From Methanomicrobiales archaeon (GTDB lineage Archaea; Halobacteriota; Methanomicrobia; Methanomicrobiales; JACTUA01), in assembly GCA_015660865.1 (NCBI GenBank), contig JACTUA010000001.1:124001-188000 (forward strand): 64,000 nt of DNA, read 5' to 3'. The position numbers and the translations under genes are program-made. Shown here in pieces: positions 1 to 8,124 of the stretch; position 1 is the stretch's first letter; every line of letters starts with the position of its first letter. Under the pieces are notes generated by a model that made no database searches, had not been told where the DNA came from, and saw only the letters and a program-made list of their open reading frames with translations.

Positions 1-653
1 GTTGGGTACTTGATGACCACCGGGGTCTTGTACGCGGCTGCCCGCCGTACATTCGCGTCCTCGGGGATCATGTCGATCACCCGCACGCCCAGGACATCCT
101 CGACGCTGTGCCTCCTGAGCTCGGTGTTCTCCATCCCTGCCCGGTTAAGGATCGCCCCGTAGACCTTCCCCCCGACCATCTCGGTGAGGATCTTGGTCTT
201 CAGGGCATCGGCCATGGACGAGAGCTCCGGGTTCACGACGAGGATCACCTCGTCGGCTATGGCAAGGGCCACCACCCCGTCCTTGCTGATCCCGGCAGGG
301 GCATCGATGAGGAGAAAATCGCTCCGGCCGATGAGGTCCCTCATGACGTCCTTCATCTTCTCGGGATCCGCGTTCTGGAACCCCTGGAGGGAGATGCCGC
401 TCGGCACCACCTTGAGGCCGTTCGGGCCCTCGTAGATGGCGTCATCCACGCTCGCTTTTCCCGCAAGGACCTCGTGGAGGGTCACCGGGACGCTCTCAAG
501 ACCAAGGACGAGTCCGAGGTTGGCCATACCGATGTCGGCATCGAGGATGAAGGTCTCTTTCCCGAGCTGGGCGAGGGATGTACCCAGGTTCACGGTGACC
601 GTTGTTTTTCCTGTTCCACCTTTACCAGAAGCAATCGTGTACGCTCTGAACAT
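1..653 (-). CDS. MinD/ParA-family P-loop ATPase (3' end outside window)
   Basis: The minus-strand frame opens with ATG at 653 and runs off the left edge, so only about 217 N-terminal residues are present. The N-terminus reads MFRAYTIASGKGGTGKTT, which contains the deviant Walker A motif KGGTGKTT with the signature lysine of the MinD/ParA/SIMIBI class. Further on come FILDADIGMANLGL (the ADxGxxN switch I segment) and LLIDAPAGI (Walker B, with DAPAG as in MinD). Archaeal MinD-family proteins are ATP-dependent positioning or scaffold ATPases; the partner is not known here. A purine-rich ribosome site (caccctct on the plus strand, 658-665) and a TATA-like box near 680-687 suggest a promoter separate from the gene upstream at 739. 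The family call is firm; the cellular role is inferred from the roadblock and DUF2226-like neighbours. Confidence 0.93.
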   Translation of the reverse strand, partial: MFRAYTIASGKGGTGKTTVTVNLGTSLAQLGKETFILDADIGMANLGLVLGLESVPVTLHEVLAGKASVDDAIYEGPNGLKVVPSGISLQGFQNADPEKMKDVMRDLIGRSDFLLIDAPAGISKDGVVALAIADEVILVVNPELSSMADALKTKILTEMVGGKVYGAILNRAGMENTELRRHSVEDVLGVRVIDMIPEDANVRRAAAYKTPVVIKYP

Positions 654-738
654 TCAACACCCTCTCATGACGAGATCCCTATAAATCTCATGTTTAACTT
701 TTCTCTATTCAAATACTTATCCGTTGCTGTCAACGTGA
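654..738 (-). promoter_or_regulatory. Probable promoter and ribosome site of the minD-like gene
   Basis: On the minus strand this 85-nt gap holds TTTATAG around 680-687 and a second AT-rich box (AAGTATTTGAATA) around 706-718. A purine-rich GAGGGTG lies just before the ATG at 653. The further box fits a short-leader transcript that includes the ribosome site. The assignment is from sequence pattern only. Confidence 0.45.
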
Positions 739-1410
739 TCACCCTGTACCACTCTTTTCTCCCCCTTCACCCTCTTTTCCTTTGTCTGTTTTGGAGCGAT
801 TCACCACAAGATGACTCAGGTTCAGCTCCGAGAGGAGGTCTGCAGCGTTGAAGCTGTCCTTCAGGGACTTGATCTTCTCGAGGCCCTTCCGGTCCAGGCG
901 TTCGGCCTGCCCCGGGGCCGCCCTGACTCCGGGTACCCTCTCCTTCCTCGAGGCCGGGGATGGCCGTGCCTTCTCCTCCACCCTCCGGGTCTGGACTGCG
1001 ATCACCTTCACCGGTCTCCCTGGCCCGCCTCCGATATTGACGGGACGGATGACAGTCGTGCTCGCACGCACATCTGTCCCATGGGCGGATCCAGGCGGAC
1101 GCGGCGGATCGACGAGGAAGGGTTCGTTCATCAGCCTCATTTCCGCGATCTGGTTCCTATCTGAAGGGGCGATGACGACGTCGATCAGGGGGTCACCGAT
1201 GGAGCGGATGCTTACGAGAGCGTCCTTCCCCCGGATACCCCGGTATTCCGCGAGGATGTACTTCCCTTCCTCGAGGACGAGCAGCGCATTCGCCCCGGCG
1301 ATGGGCATCGCACAATAGCCGGTGAACCGCCTCTTCTCGAGCTCGGAGAGAAGTGTCCTGAGGGGGATCCCCTTCATGACCTCCTGCCGCTCCGAGGGCG
1401 GGATCTGCAT
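739..1410 (-). CDS. Unknown protein with DUF2226-like N-terminus
   Basis: This is a 223-residue soluble protein read from ATG 1410. The ATG overlaps the stop of the upstream gene (TGATG), which is why I prefer it to the TTG at 1413. Residues 1-110 form a compact domain (RTLLSELEKRRFTGYCAM, then LLVLEEGKYILAEYRG) that looks like the one opening the next gene upstream and like the archaeal DUF2226 / bacterial DUF4388 type. A Pro/Arg-rich linker follows, then a short C-terminal helix region (LKDSFNAADLLSELNLSHL). No catalytic motif is visible. Its coupling to the 628-residue DUF2226-roadblock gene and closeness to MinD suggest a shared complex; this is inference. Confidence 0.75.
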   Translation of the reverse strand: MQIPPSERQEVMKGIPLRTLLSELEKRRFTGYCAMPIAGANALLVLEEGKYILAEYRGIRGKDALVSIRSIGDPLIDVVIAPSDRNQIAEMRLMNEPFLVDPPRPPGSAHGTDVRASTTVIRPVNIGGGPGRPVKVIAVQTRRVEEKARPSPASRKERVPGVRAAPGQAERLDRKGLEKIKSLKDSFNAADLLSELNLSHLVVNRSKTDKGKEGEGGEKSGTG

Positions 1411-3296
1411 CAACCAGTCTCCACCTGCATACTCTTGACGGCAACCCGGATAAGACCCAGGTTGGCATCGGACTCGGTGAAGATGCAGACATTCAGATCC
1501 CCGTAAGGGGCGATGATGAGCTTCCCCTTTCCGGTCTCGAGGATGATCTGGCTGAGCGGGCCGATATCGATCTCGCGTGCGATCTTCTTCCCTGCCCGGA
1601 AGAGATCCTCGGCATGTGCGGCAACCTGCTCGAAGTCCGCCCGCCCGGCCGACTGGACCGCAAAACCCTCGAAGAAGGTGGAGACGGCGATCACCCCCGG
1701 CTGCTTCAGGATCTTCTGGATCATCCTCTCATCGAGGAGGGGGGGCTCCCTCAGGGGCTTCTCGGGTCTCTTCGGGACGCGGGTGATCTCGACCTTCTTC
1801 CTCTGGGGCCTCGGGAGCCTGATCTCGGCCTCATCGGGCAGGGCGGCAGGTTCCCTCTTCTCATCGGGGATCGTGGGCTCGACCACGATCTCGGAGATCA
1901 GTTCCCCGGGGGGCTCCTCGGCAGGGGGCTTTACCAGGCCGGAGCGCCTGAGGAGGGAGGCGATCTTTGCCTTGCGATCAGGTTCGGCGGGGCGGGGCGC
2001 TTCCCTTACCTCGGGAACTTTCGGCTCGGCCTTCGCCTCGGGTCTCGCCACCGCATCCTCCGGGGCCTTCTCTCTCTTCGAGATCGGAATCGGGATCTCG
2101 CGCCTCCTGGGAGGTGCCGGCGCTTCAGCCGCCCGGGGTTTCACCCCGAGCTTGGCGAACAACCCCTTCCCCGGAGGCGGGGATTCCCCCGGCTCCTCAA
2201 GGACCTCCAGGCGCTGGATAAAGGCCTTCAGCTCATCGATATCGCTTTTGCCCTTTGCATCGGCCGGGGGGGCAGGGGCCCGGACCGGGACCGTTGCAGG
2301 AGCTTCGGCCGGCCCGGGTGAAGCGGATGGGGCTTCAGCAGTCCCCCGGGGTACAGATCCCTCACCTTCAGTACCTGCCTGGAGTTCCTCGCGGATGGAG
2401 GTGATGTCGAGGCGCTTGATCCTCTTCATCATCTTTCCCAGGTCAACCCTGACACGGCCCTCCGGCGCATTGCCCTCCGGGACCCGCGGCCCCGCCTCTT
2501 CGACAGGCGGTTTTGCCTCGGCAGCAGCCGGAGGTCTCAGAATCTGGGAGACGATACTCTCGGCAGCCTTTGCCTTCCATTCCGGTTCGGGAACCCCTGC
2601 CTTCGGGGTGATCTCTTCTGCCTTCACGTCGGGGGTGGGTGCCGATCCCTTCTCGATCCTGCCTGATTCCCGGAGCCTTCGTATGATGGCTGAGAGCTCG
2701 GTCTCCTGCGGTGGGCTCGCGGGGACTTCCTTCCCTTCGGGGACATGAAGCCCCTTTTTCTCCATCACAGGTGGAAGTGGTTCAGGCATCTTCGGTTCCT
2801 CCCTCTCCACCACTGTCGCCGGAACCGGTGTTCCCGCTTCAGCCTTCGGAACCGCCGCCCGGGCAGGTTCCTGCTTCTCTCCAATCTTCGGGGCGGCAAA
2901 CCGCCTCATCATCGCAGAGAGAACGTTCTCCTCCTCCCGCGGCTTCGTCTCCCTGGACTGTGCTGGTGCGACGACAGCTGCACCCTTCTCCTCGGTAAGG
3001 AGGAGCCCCCGGTTATCGCAGATGATCATGGCCTCCCTGAACTGTTCCTCGTCATACCGGAGGATCTCGAACTCTGCGATCTCCTTCTGTTCGAGGAGTT
3101 CAAGGGATGCCTTTCCCCGGTGGAGAACCCCTTCCTGTGTCAGGTAGGATGCAACGGGCTTTCCCATATCCACGAGGATGCCGCCTTTTCCCGACTGGGT
3201 GGTGACCTTTACCGCGCCCACGAAGTTCCGGAGCTTCGGCATCACATCCCGGAGGGATCCCCTGATCTTCCCCGTCGGTATCGGTGTCGTGGTCAT
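1410..3296 (-). CDS. DUF2226-like N-terminus, disordered linker, roadblock/LC7 C-terminus
   Basis: This 628-residue protein starts at ATG 3296, only 3 nt after the stop of the roadblock gene. Residues 1-105 (PTGKIRGSLRDVMPKLRNFV, then GGILVDMGKPVASYLTQEGV) form a DUF2226-like domain. Residues about 110-515 are Pro/Glu/Ala/Lys-rich and probably disordered. They contain short repeated LSAMMRRF / LSAIIRRL / IASLLRRSG helices that could be docking motifs. Residues about 520-628 (MIQKILKQPGVIAVSTFFEGFAVQ and onward to LIRVAVK, quoted in parts) have the roadblock/LC7 pattern. Roadblock proteins dimerise and in prokaryotes regulate small GTPases; no GTPase is visible here, only a MinD ATPase. The domain order is read from the sequence; the role is unknown. 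Confidence 0.8.
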   Translation of the reverse strand: MTTTPIPTGKIRGSLRDVMPKLRNFVGAVKVTTQSGKGGILVDMGKPVASYLTQEGVLHRGKASLELLEQKEIAEFEILRYDEEQFREAMIICDNRGLLLTEEKGAAVVAPAQSRETKPREEENVLSAMMRRFAAPKIGEKQEPARAAVPKAEAGTPVPATVVEREEPKMPEPLPPVMEKKGLHVPEGKEVPASPPQETELSAIIRRLRESGRIEKGSAPTPDVKAEEITPKAGVPEPEWKAKAAESIVSQILRPPAAAEAKPPVEEAGPRVPEGNAPEGRVRVDLGKMMKRIKRLDITSIREELQAGTEGEGSVPRGTAEAPSASPGPAEAPATVPVRAPAPPADAKGKSDIDELKAFIQRLEVLEEPGESPPPGKGLFAKLGVKPRAAEAPAPPRRREIPIPISKREKAPEDAVARPEAKAEPKVPEVREAPRPAEPDRKAKIASLLRRSGLVKPPAEEPPGELISEIVVEPTIPDEKREPAALPDEAEIRLPRPQRKKVEITRVPKRPEKPLREPPLLDERMIQKILKQPGVIAVSTFFEGFAVQSAGRADFEQVAAHAEDLFRAGKKIAREIDIGPLSQIILETGKGKLIIAPYGDLNVCIFTESDANLGLIRVAVKSMQVETG

Positions 3297-3299
3297 AGT

Positions 3300-3647
3300 C
3301 TAGAGTGCTGCAATGATCCGTTCCTTGTTCTTCTTCAGCTCATACCTGATGCGCCCGATATTTCCCGTATTGTCGCTGACGATGGCGATGAGCTCGTCCT
3401 TGGAGAGAGGAGAGAGGAGGATGGGGCCCTTCTCCAGCTCCACGAGCATCTGGTTGAGCTCGCCCTTTCCGAGCTCGTTCCCCATCGCCTCGGCGGTGCC
3501 CATGCCGGTGGAAGCCATGGCACCGAGGGCGTCCGTGTCGACCTTTCCCGAGACTGCGCTCTCGATGACCATCCCGTCCCTCCCTACCACTACCGCAGCG
3601 AACACCCCGTCCAGCTTCAGGAATTCGGCCAGGATCTGATTCAGCAT
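3300..3647 (-). CDS. Roadblock/LC7 domain protein (MglB-like fold)
   Basis: The 115-residue protein is a single roadblock domain: an N-terminal helix (LNQILAEFLKLDGVFAAV), the strand VVGRDGMVIESAV, a central helix rich in Met/Gly/Ala, then ILLSPLSKDELIAIVSD and the final helix GRIRYELKKNKERI. The length equals the family norm. It is the first gene of a tightly packed minus-strand set (roadblock, DUF2226-roadblock, DUF2226-like). The AT-rich sequence at 3661-3669 (TATAAAAAG on the minus strand) just upstream may be its TATA box, though it sits only about 18 nt from the ATG. It lies 50 nt after the hydrogenase large-subunit gene, so read-through from that operon is also possible. Confidence 0.88.
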   Translation of the reverse strand: MLNQILAEFLKLDGVFAAVVVGRDGMVIESAVSGKVDTDALGAMASTGMGTAEAMGNELGKGELNQMLVELEKGPILLSPLSKDELIAIVSDNTGNIGRIRYELKKNKERIIAAL

Positions 3648-3697
3648 AAGAGATTATCCCCTTTTTATAGCCTTAATCCTTCTCCTCAACGAACCGA

Positions 3698-5065
3698 TCA
3701 CCGGCCCCGGTCAAACCCGAACCGTACAGGCATTCTCCCAACGGCATGGGTGGCGCAGGAGATACAGGGATCGTACGCCCTGATGACCATCTCGATCCTG
3801 TTCGCCGCGGCCTCGGAGAGAACGCCGTTCTTCACGAGAGGGCGTGCCACCGCCTCCACGCTCCGGTCGATGGCATAGTTGTTCTGGCAGGTTGCCACGA
3901 GGAGGTTGCACCTCTCGATGAAGCCCTTCTCGTTCACCGTGTAGTCATGGATGAGGGTCCCCCTCGGGGCCTCGATGATCCCGACCCCTCTCCTCGCCTT
4001 TACCCCTGTCACCGGTTCCCTGACATTCGTTCCCGTGATCCCGGGATCCTGGAGGAGCTCCACCACCTTCTCGCAGCTCGCCAGGAACTCGACGTAGCGG
4101 GCCATGTTGTAGGCAAGGGGCGCCTGGACCATCTCCCCGAACTTCGCCCGGTACTCCTTGAAGGCGGCGTCCGCGAGGGGTGTGCCCATGGATGCACAGA
4201 TGTTGAGCCGGGCGAGGGGACCGACCCGGTAGAAGGTGCCGTTCGAAAGGCGCGTGAATTTCAGGTATGACCAGTCCTCTGAGAACTCCTCGATATGCTG
4301 GGTATAGTCAGCACCCGTGAAGGTCCCGAGGGGGCTCCTGTCCTTCCCGATGATCTCGACAGTACCCTCATAAGGGGAGTACTTCCTGTCCTTCGTCATC
4401 GCCATGAAGCCGGTCTCCACCATGCCGAGGGTGAGATCGGTCCCGTCCATCATCGTCCGGGCAACATCCCACCCCTCCTGGGCGATTGCGAGGCCGCCCT
4501 TTGCCATGGCGAGGAGGTTCCCGCGTGCGGTTTCATCCAGGGCTCTGGACATTCCGCCTGGAACGGCATTCGACGGGTGGATGGGCTTTCCGCCCACCGC
4601 CTCGGTGATCCGCTGCCCGAGCTTCCTCACCTCGATGGCCTTCTTTGCGAGAGCTGGTGCCTTTTTCGCGATGCCGATGACCGACCGATCGGCAACCGGG
4701 GCATCGTGGCCTATCAGGAAGTCCGGTGCCGCGAGCATGAAGAAGTGGAGTGCATGGGAGTGTATGTACTGGGCATGGTTCAGGAGCTCGCGGAGTTTCT
4801 TCGCTGTCTCGGTCGGCTGGACACCGAAGATGGCATCCACGGCCTTCACCGAGGCCAGGTGGTGCGAGGTCGGGCAGATCCCGCAGATCCGGGGGGTGAT
4901 CCGGGGCGCTTCCTCCACCGCGGCCCCGATGAGGAACTTCTCGAACCCCCGGAGTTCCATTACGTTGAAGTGGGCCCTCTCGACCTGGTTCTCGCTATTC
5001 AGGGTGATGCGGACCTGGGCATGCCCCTCGAGCCGGGTGACGGGGCTGATCCGGATCTCGGTCAT
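3698..5065 (-). CDS. mvhA: [NiFe] hydrogenase large subunit, MvhA-like (group 3 type)
   Basis: This 455-residue protein carries both nickel-binding motifs: RICGIC near the N-terminus (Cys61, Cys64) and DPCISCATH at the C-terminus (Cys434, Cys437, His440). The 15 residues after the histidine are the expected peptide removed by the maturation protease. The opening TRLEGHAQVRITL and the overall length match F420-non-reducing hydrogenase subunit A. It heterolyses H2 and passes electrons to the small subunit. Its ATG overlaps the end of the small-subunit gene (5062-5065). No MvhD and no HdrABC are present in the window, so the electron acceptor cannot be read from context. FrhA of the F420-reducing enzyme is less likely because no frhB or frhD neighbour is present. 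Confidence 0.9.
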   Translation of the reverse strand: MTEIRISPVTRLEGHAQVRITLNSENQVERAHFNVMELRGFEKFLIGAAVEEAPRITPRICGICPTSHHLASVKAVDAIFGVQPTETAKKLRELLNHAQYIHSHALHFFMLAAPDFLIGHDAPVADRSVIGIAKKAPALAKKAIEVRKLGQRITEAVGGKPIHPSNAVPGGMSRALDETARGNLLAMAKGGLAIAQEGWDVARTMMDGTDLTLGMVETGFMAMTKDRKYSPYEGTVEIIGKDRSPLGTFTGADYTQHIEEFSEDWSYLKFTRLSNGTFYRVGPLARLNICASMGTPLADAAFKEYRAKFGEMVQAPLAYNMARYVEFLASCEKVVELLQDPGITGTNVREPVTGVKARRGVGIIEAPRGTLIHDYTVNEKGFIERCNLLVATCQNNYAIDRSVEAVARPLVKNGVLSEAAANRIEMVIRAYDPCISCATHAVGRMPVRFGFDRGR

Positions 5066-5979
5066 ATGTTCCTTTCCTTGATGAGGTCGCGGATCTTGGA
5101 GATCCCCTTGTCCTCCATGATAAGGGAGCCGATGGTGAAGGGGTAGAAGGTGTGAGCGATGTCGTAGATCCCCTTCTCTATCTCTGCCTCGGGCTTGTCG
5201 GTGAGGTCCGCTATCCGCCGGATCATCATATTGTAGATATCACGGCAAGGCTCCCTGAGGATGTCGAGGGACGGCCCGTTGCACCCGTGGCAGGGGACGT
5301 TGCTGTGGGGGCAGGATGCGCCGCAGCGTCCGAAGGTGACGGCACCCAGGCAGAGGTACCCCTGGCCGAGGAGGCAGTGCTCCCGGTCCGGGATCCCCTC
5401 ATGCCGGCGCCTGAGCTGCCAATTCTCGTGCGCCCCCATGATCCGGTCGCACTCGGAACAGACCGACTTCTTGGAGAGGGCGAGGGGTTCACCGGAGACT
5501 AGTGCCGGAAGGATCTTCTTGAGGTACATCTCCTTGGGGGGACACCCTGTTATGTAATAGTCCACCTTCACGAGATCCCCGACGGCGAAGGCCCGGTACA
5601 GGAACGGGGGGACATCCGTCGGGATGACCCCGTCCGGCTTCACGGTCTCGACGCCGCGGAAGACGTAGTTGAAGAGGTCCTCACGGTTGAAGAGCATGGA
5701 GAGGCCGGATATGCCGCCGTAGCAGGCACAGGTCCCAAGGGCAACCACTGTCTTTGCCCTCTTCCGGATCTTTCGGAGGCGCTCCTGGTTCTCCTCGTTC
5801 CTCACCGCTCCTGTGACAAAGGCGATGTCGATCCCTTCGGGAGGCTCTTTCACGTCCATGATGACAGGGGCATAGACGATCTCGGCCTTCCCAAGAATGT
5901 CGAGGAGCGCTTCGTGGAGGTCAAGGATTGCAATGGTACAGCCGGAGCAGCTCGCCAGTTCCTCGATGGCTATCTTCAT
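5062..5979 (-). CDS. mvhG: [NiFe] hydrogenase small subunit, MvhG-like
   Basis: The 305-residue protein opens with EELASCSGCTIAILD, giving the proximal-cluster cysteines Cys11 and Cys14. It continues with GTCACYGG and GCPPKE, the remaining proximal-cluster motifs of the family. The C-terminal half has a Cys-rich stretch (CSEC, then CLLGQGYLCLG, CGASCP and CHGCNGP) for further Fe-S clusters. This subunit relays electrons from the NiFe site. It is translated from ATG 5979 with a strong GGGGGAG ribosome site, 9 nt after the V4R gene, and overlaps the large-subunit gene by 4 nt. The pair is certainly one operon. Confidence 0.9.
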   Translation of the reverse strand: MKIAIEELASCSGCTIAILDLHEALLDILGKAEIVYAPVIMDVKEPPEGIDIAFVTGAVRNEENQERLRKIRKRAKTVVALGTCACYGGISGLSMLFNREDLFNYVFRGVETVKPDGVIPTDVPPFLYRAFAVGDLVKVDYYITGCPPKEMYLKKILPALVSGEPLALSKKSVCSECDRIMGAHENWQLRRRHEGIPDREHCLLGQGYLCLGAVTFGRCGASCPHSNVPCHGCNGPSLDILREPCRDIYNMMIRRIADLTDKPEAEIEKGIYDIAHTFYPFTIGSLIMEDKGISKIRDLIKERNI

Positions 5980-5988
5980 GTCTCCCCC

Positions 5989-6552
5989 TCACTGGATGAT
6001 GAGCTTCTTCAGGCACGCGTTCGGGCCCGTGTGGACGATCTCGAGCTTGGCCTTCTTCCCCGTGATCTCCTCGATTGCCCCCACGACATAGCCGTAGAGG
6101 GTCTGACAGAGGGGACCACCCTGGGCCTGGCCGTTCCTCCGGAGGGTCTGGCGGACGATGCAGTCATGGAAGACGAGGTAGATGAAGGTCGACCCGTTCT
6201 CCTGGATGATGTAGGACGTCTTGTCCGCCGGCTTCCAGATCTCGAAGGTGAACTGCCCGCGGAGGATGTCGGAGAGCTCTTTCAGCGCTTCTTCGATGTT
6301 CTCTATCTTCTCGAAGTACTTCGCGACCTCGTGGCCGTACTTCCTCCCTGCACGGTAGGTGACGGCATTCGCGCCCCTCCCTGCCACCTCCTCGAGGGAA
6401 CGGATGATGAGGCCGTTCAGCTTCATGAGGCCGTGGAGGGTATCCTCCAGCTCCTCGGGGTGGGGAATGCAGGTGAGGGGCACATCCTCGGACCGGTAGA
6501 CCAGGTCCGTGGAGAAGGCCCCCTTCATCTTCTCGATGGTACCATCGGTCAT
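5989..6552 (-). CDS. V4R (4-vinyl reductase-like) domain protein of the hydrogenase operon
   Basis: This 187-residue protein resembles the V4R fold: an N-terminal helical part (GRGANAVTYRAGRKYGHEVA) and a C-terminal part with the characteristic FHDCIVRQ, GGPLCQTLYGYVVGAIEE and GPNACLKKLI segments and their cysteines. V4R domains usually bind small ligands and act as sensors or accessory domains; BchJ and bacterial enhancer-binding proteins carry them. Its position between the ferredoxin and the hydrogenase small-subunit gene points to an accessory or regulatory role, but that is inference. It is preceded by a repeat-rich junction (6572-6636). Confidence 0.75.
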   Translation of the reverse strand: MTDGTIEKMKGAFSTDLVYRSEDVPLTCIPHPEELEDTLHGLMKLNGLIIRSLEEVAGRGANAVTYRAGRKYGHEVAKYFEKIENIEEALKELSDILRGQFTFEIWKPADKTSYIIQENGSTFIYLVFHDCIVRQTLRRNGQAQGGPLCQTLYGYVVGAIEEITGKKAKLEIVHTGPNACLKKLIIQ

Positions 6553-6571
6553 CAGATCACCCTCGAGAGTG

Positions 6572-6636
6572 TCATTAAATCACCCTGTTCAGGGTGTTTA
6601 AAACCCCTGTTCGGGTTCATTAAATCACCCTGTTCA
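6572..6636 (-). repeat. 20-bp direct repeat spanning the ferredoxin 3' end and the intergenic gap
   Basis: The 20 bases tcattaaatcaccctgttca occur at 6572-6591 and again at 6617-6636, a 45-bp period. The second copy contains the last codons and stop of the ferredoxin gene, read on the minus strand. A third shorter echo (AGGGTGATCTGATG) forms the start region of the V4R gene. Short inverted repeats (caccct-gttc-agggtg at 6581-6596) lie inside. It looks like an old tandem duplication of the gene end that may fold into small hairpins between the two coding regions. Confidence 0.7.
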
Positions 6637-6889
6637 ACATCTCGCAGACCCGGATATCGATGTAGTGCCTCCGGGAGGGGTAGATCCCCTTGTGCTCAAG
6701 GGCCTGTGCCGGGCAGATCTCGTGGCAGGAGAGGCAGCCCATGCAGTTCTCGGGATGGATCGGAACCGAGAGGCTCTCCCTGAGCTCGTAAACATGCATC
6801 GGGCAGTCCTTCACGCAGAGACCGCAGCCGTTGCACGCGTTGTCGTCAACCCTGATCTCGATCACAGAACCGTACCTTCTGCTAATCAT
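6620..6889 (-). CDS. Two-cluster [4Fe-4S] ferredoxin of the hydrogenase operon
   Basis: The 89-residue protein has two complete CxxCxxCxxxCP motifs: Cys19/22/25/29 followed by Pro, and Cys49/52/55/59 followed by Pro. This is the classic 2[4Fe-4S] polyferredoxin-like layout. I chose ATG 6889 over the in-frame ATG 6907 because GGAGA sits seven bases before it. The protein would carry electrons to or from the hydrogenase encoded downstream on the same strand. It is first in the operon, and an AT-rich box near 6910-6925 (minus strand ATATAAGTATTTAA) is the likely promoter of the cluster. Confidence 0.88.
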   Translation of the reverse strand: MISRRYGSVIEIRVDDNACNGCGLCVKDCPMHVYELRESLSVPIHPENCMGCLSCHEICPAQALEHKGIYPSRRHYIDIRVCEMLNRVI

Positions 6890-6905
6890 ACAAAGTTCTC
6901 CGTGC

Positions 6906-6926
6906 AAAGTTAAATACTTATATTAT
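6906..6926 (-). promoter_or_regulatory. Likely TATA region of the ferredoxin-hydrogenase operon
   Basis: On the minus strand the sequence ATATAAGTATTTAA lies about 20-35 nt before the ATG at 6889. That leaves room for a short leader with the GGAGA ribosome site. It is in the divergent gap with the peptidase gene at 6994. Pattern only. Confidence 0.4.
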
Positions 6927-6993
6927 CCAAAGTATACGCGAAAACGGGAACCGTCAAGCATAAGAATGAGGGGAGAAAAATATCAGACAATCC

Positions 6994-8124
6994 ATGATCC
7001 TCCCGCTTGTTGTCGCGTCCATCGCCGTCCTGATAACTCTCGCGTATGCATCGATCCTTGACGTACGGGAACGATCTGTCCCTGTTCACACCTGGTATCC
7101 GCTCTATCTCGTCGGGACCGTCGCAGTTCTCTGGTACCTCATAACAGCCCCTTCAGGCTGGGGAACCGTCATCGGGTATACCGCCCTCATCGTCACCCTC
7201 ATCTATGGCATCGAGCTTGAGGTCGAGAACGGGAAGATCGCAACGAAGGTCCTCCTCCTGGCACTCGGTGCGACCGTCTTTCAGGCCCTTGCCTGGGGCT
7301 TTCTCTGGAGGAACCTCGGGTTCACCGCCATCACCGGTTTCATCGTCATCGTGGCTGCACTCTGGACTGGCCTCGAACTTGAGAGACGGGCGAGCCTGAA
7401 CGAGGAGACCCTCTCCCCGGCCTCCCGGTGGTTCCGGGTCTGGCACGTCCCCATCATCATCGCCTTCCAGGGAATTGCCTGGGCCGCCCTCTTTCTCGCA
7501 GGGAAGGGTGGTTCCGGGGATCTCCTCCTGGTCCTCGTTGCCCTCTACTCCGAGCTCTTCCTCGTCTTTGCCGGGATGAACCTCTTCGGGGGGGCGGATG
7601 CGATCGCACTCGTCGCCATCGCCCTCTTCGTGCCGGTCTTTCCCCTGGAGCCTCTCCTCGGGTATCCCCCTCTCCAGTTCCTCCCGTTCTCCGCCCTTAC
7701 GAACGCGGTCATCCTGAACCTGGTGACACCGGTCGGTTTCGCCATCCTGAACGCCGTCAGGGGGAACCGGGCGCCTTTCCCCTATACATTCTTCGGTTAC
7801 CCGGTGAAAGGGGATTCCATCGAGCATACCTTCGGCTTCGTCATGGAGGACTTCAGGGAGGAGGGGGGCGAGCTGAAGAGGCGGTTCATTCCCATCGGAT
7901 CTGCGCTCAGGCGTATGGTGGAGGGGAAGGGGAGGATCTACACCAAGCACCTGAAGGAGCACCCTGAACGCTACGGGAAGGAGCTCGCCCTCTACCGCAG
8001 GGCCGGGGAGGTCTGGATCTCCTACGGTGTCCCGTTCATCCTCCCCATCCTTGCAGGGTTCGCAACGGCACTTGTGGGAGGAGATATCCTCTTCACCGTT
8101 ATGAGGGCGGCAGGCGGCTGGTGA
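6994..8124 (+). CDS. Archaeal A24-family prepilin/preflagellin peptidase (FlaK/EppA-like)
   Basis: This 376-residue polytopic membrane protein carries the two catalytic aspartates of A24 peptidases: Asp23 in [10 protein letters not shown] and Asp202 in the GGAD motif ([11 protein letters not shown]), a variant of GxGD. About eight hydrophobic segments are visible. The last 130 residues include a long hydrophilic stretch ([17 protein letters not shown] to KHPERYG, given as end points) and a final membrane segment, matching the archaeal A24 type II C-terminal extension. Such enzymes cut class III signal peptides of pilins and archaellins. The stop overlaps the GTG of hisI (GTGA), so the two are probably cotranscribed although unrelated in function. 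Confidence 0.88.
   Translation: MILPLVVASIAVLITLAYASILDVRERSVPVHTWYPLYLVGTVAVLWYLITAPSGWGTVIGYTALIVTLIYGIELEVENGKIATKVLLLALGATVFQALAWGFLWRNLGFTAITGFIVIVAALWTGLELERRASLNEETLSPASRWFRVWHVPIIIAFQGIAWAALFLAGKGGSGDLLLVLVALYSELFLVFAGMNLFGGADAIALVAIALFVPVFPLEPLLGYPPLQFLPFSALTNAVILNLVTPVGFAILNAVRGNRAPFPYTFFGYPVKGDSIEHTFGFVMEDFREEGGELKRRFIPIGSALRRMVEGKGRIYTKHLKEHPERYGKELALYRRAGEVWISYGVPFILPILAGFATALVGGDILFTVMRAAGGW

Noticed and set aside
108-851. Plus-strand frame of 247 codons at the left edge
   Set aside because: It lies opposite the MinD gene and has no family pattern; the minus-strand frame has a textbook Walker A motif.
3698-5979. F420-reducing hydrogenase (FrhA/FrhG)
   Set aside because: No frhB or frhD gene lies in the cluster, and the subunit sequences and lengths look more like the Mvh pair.
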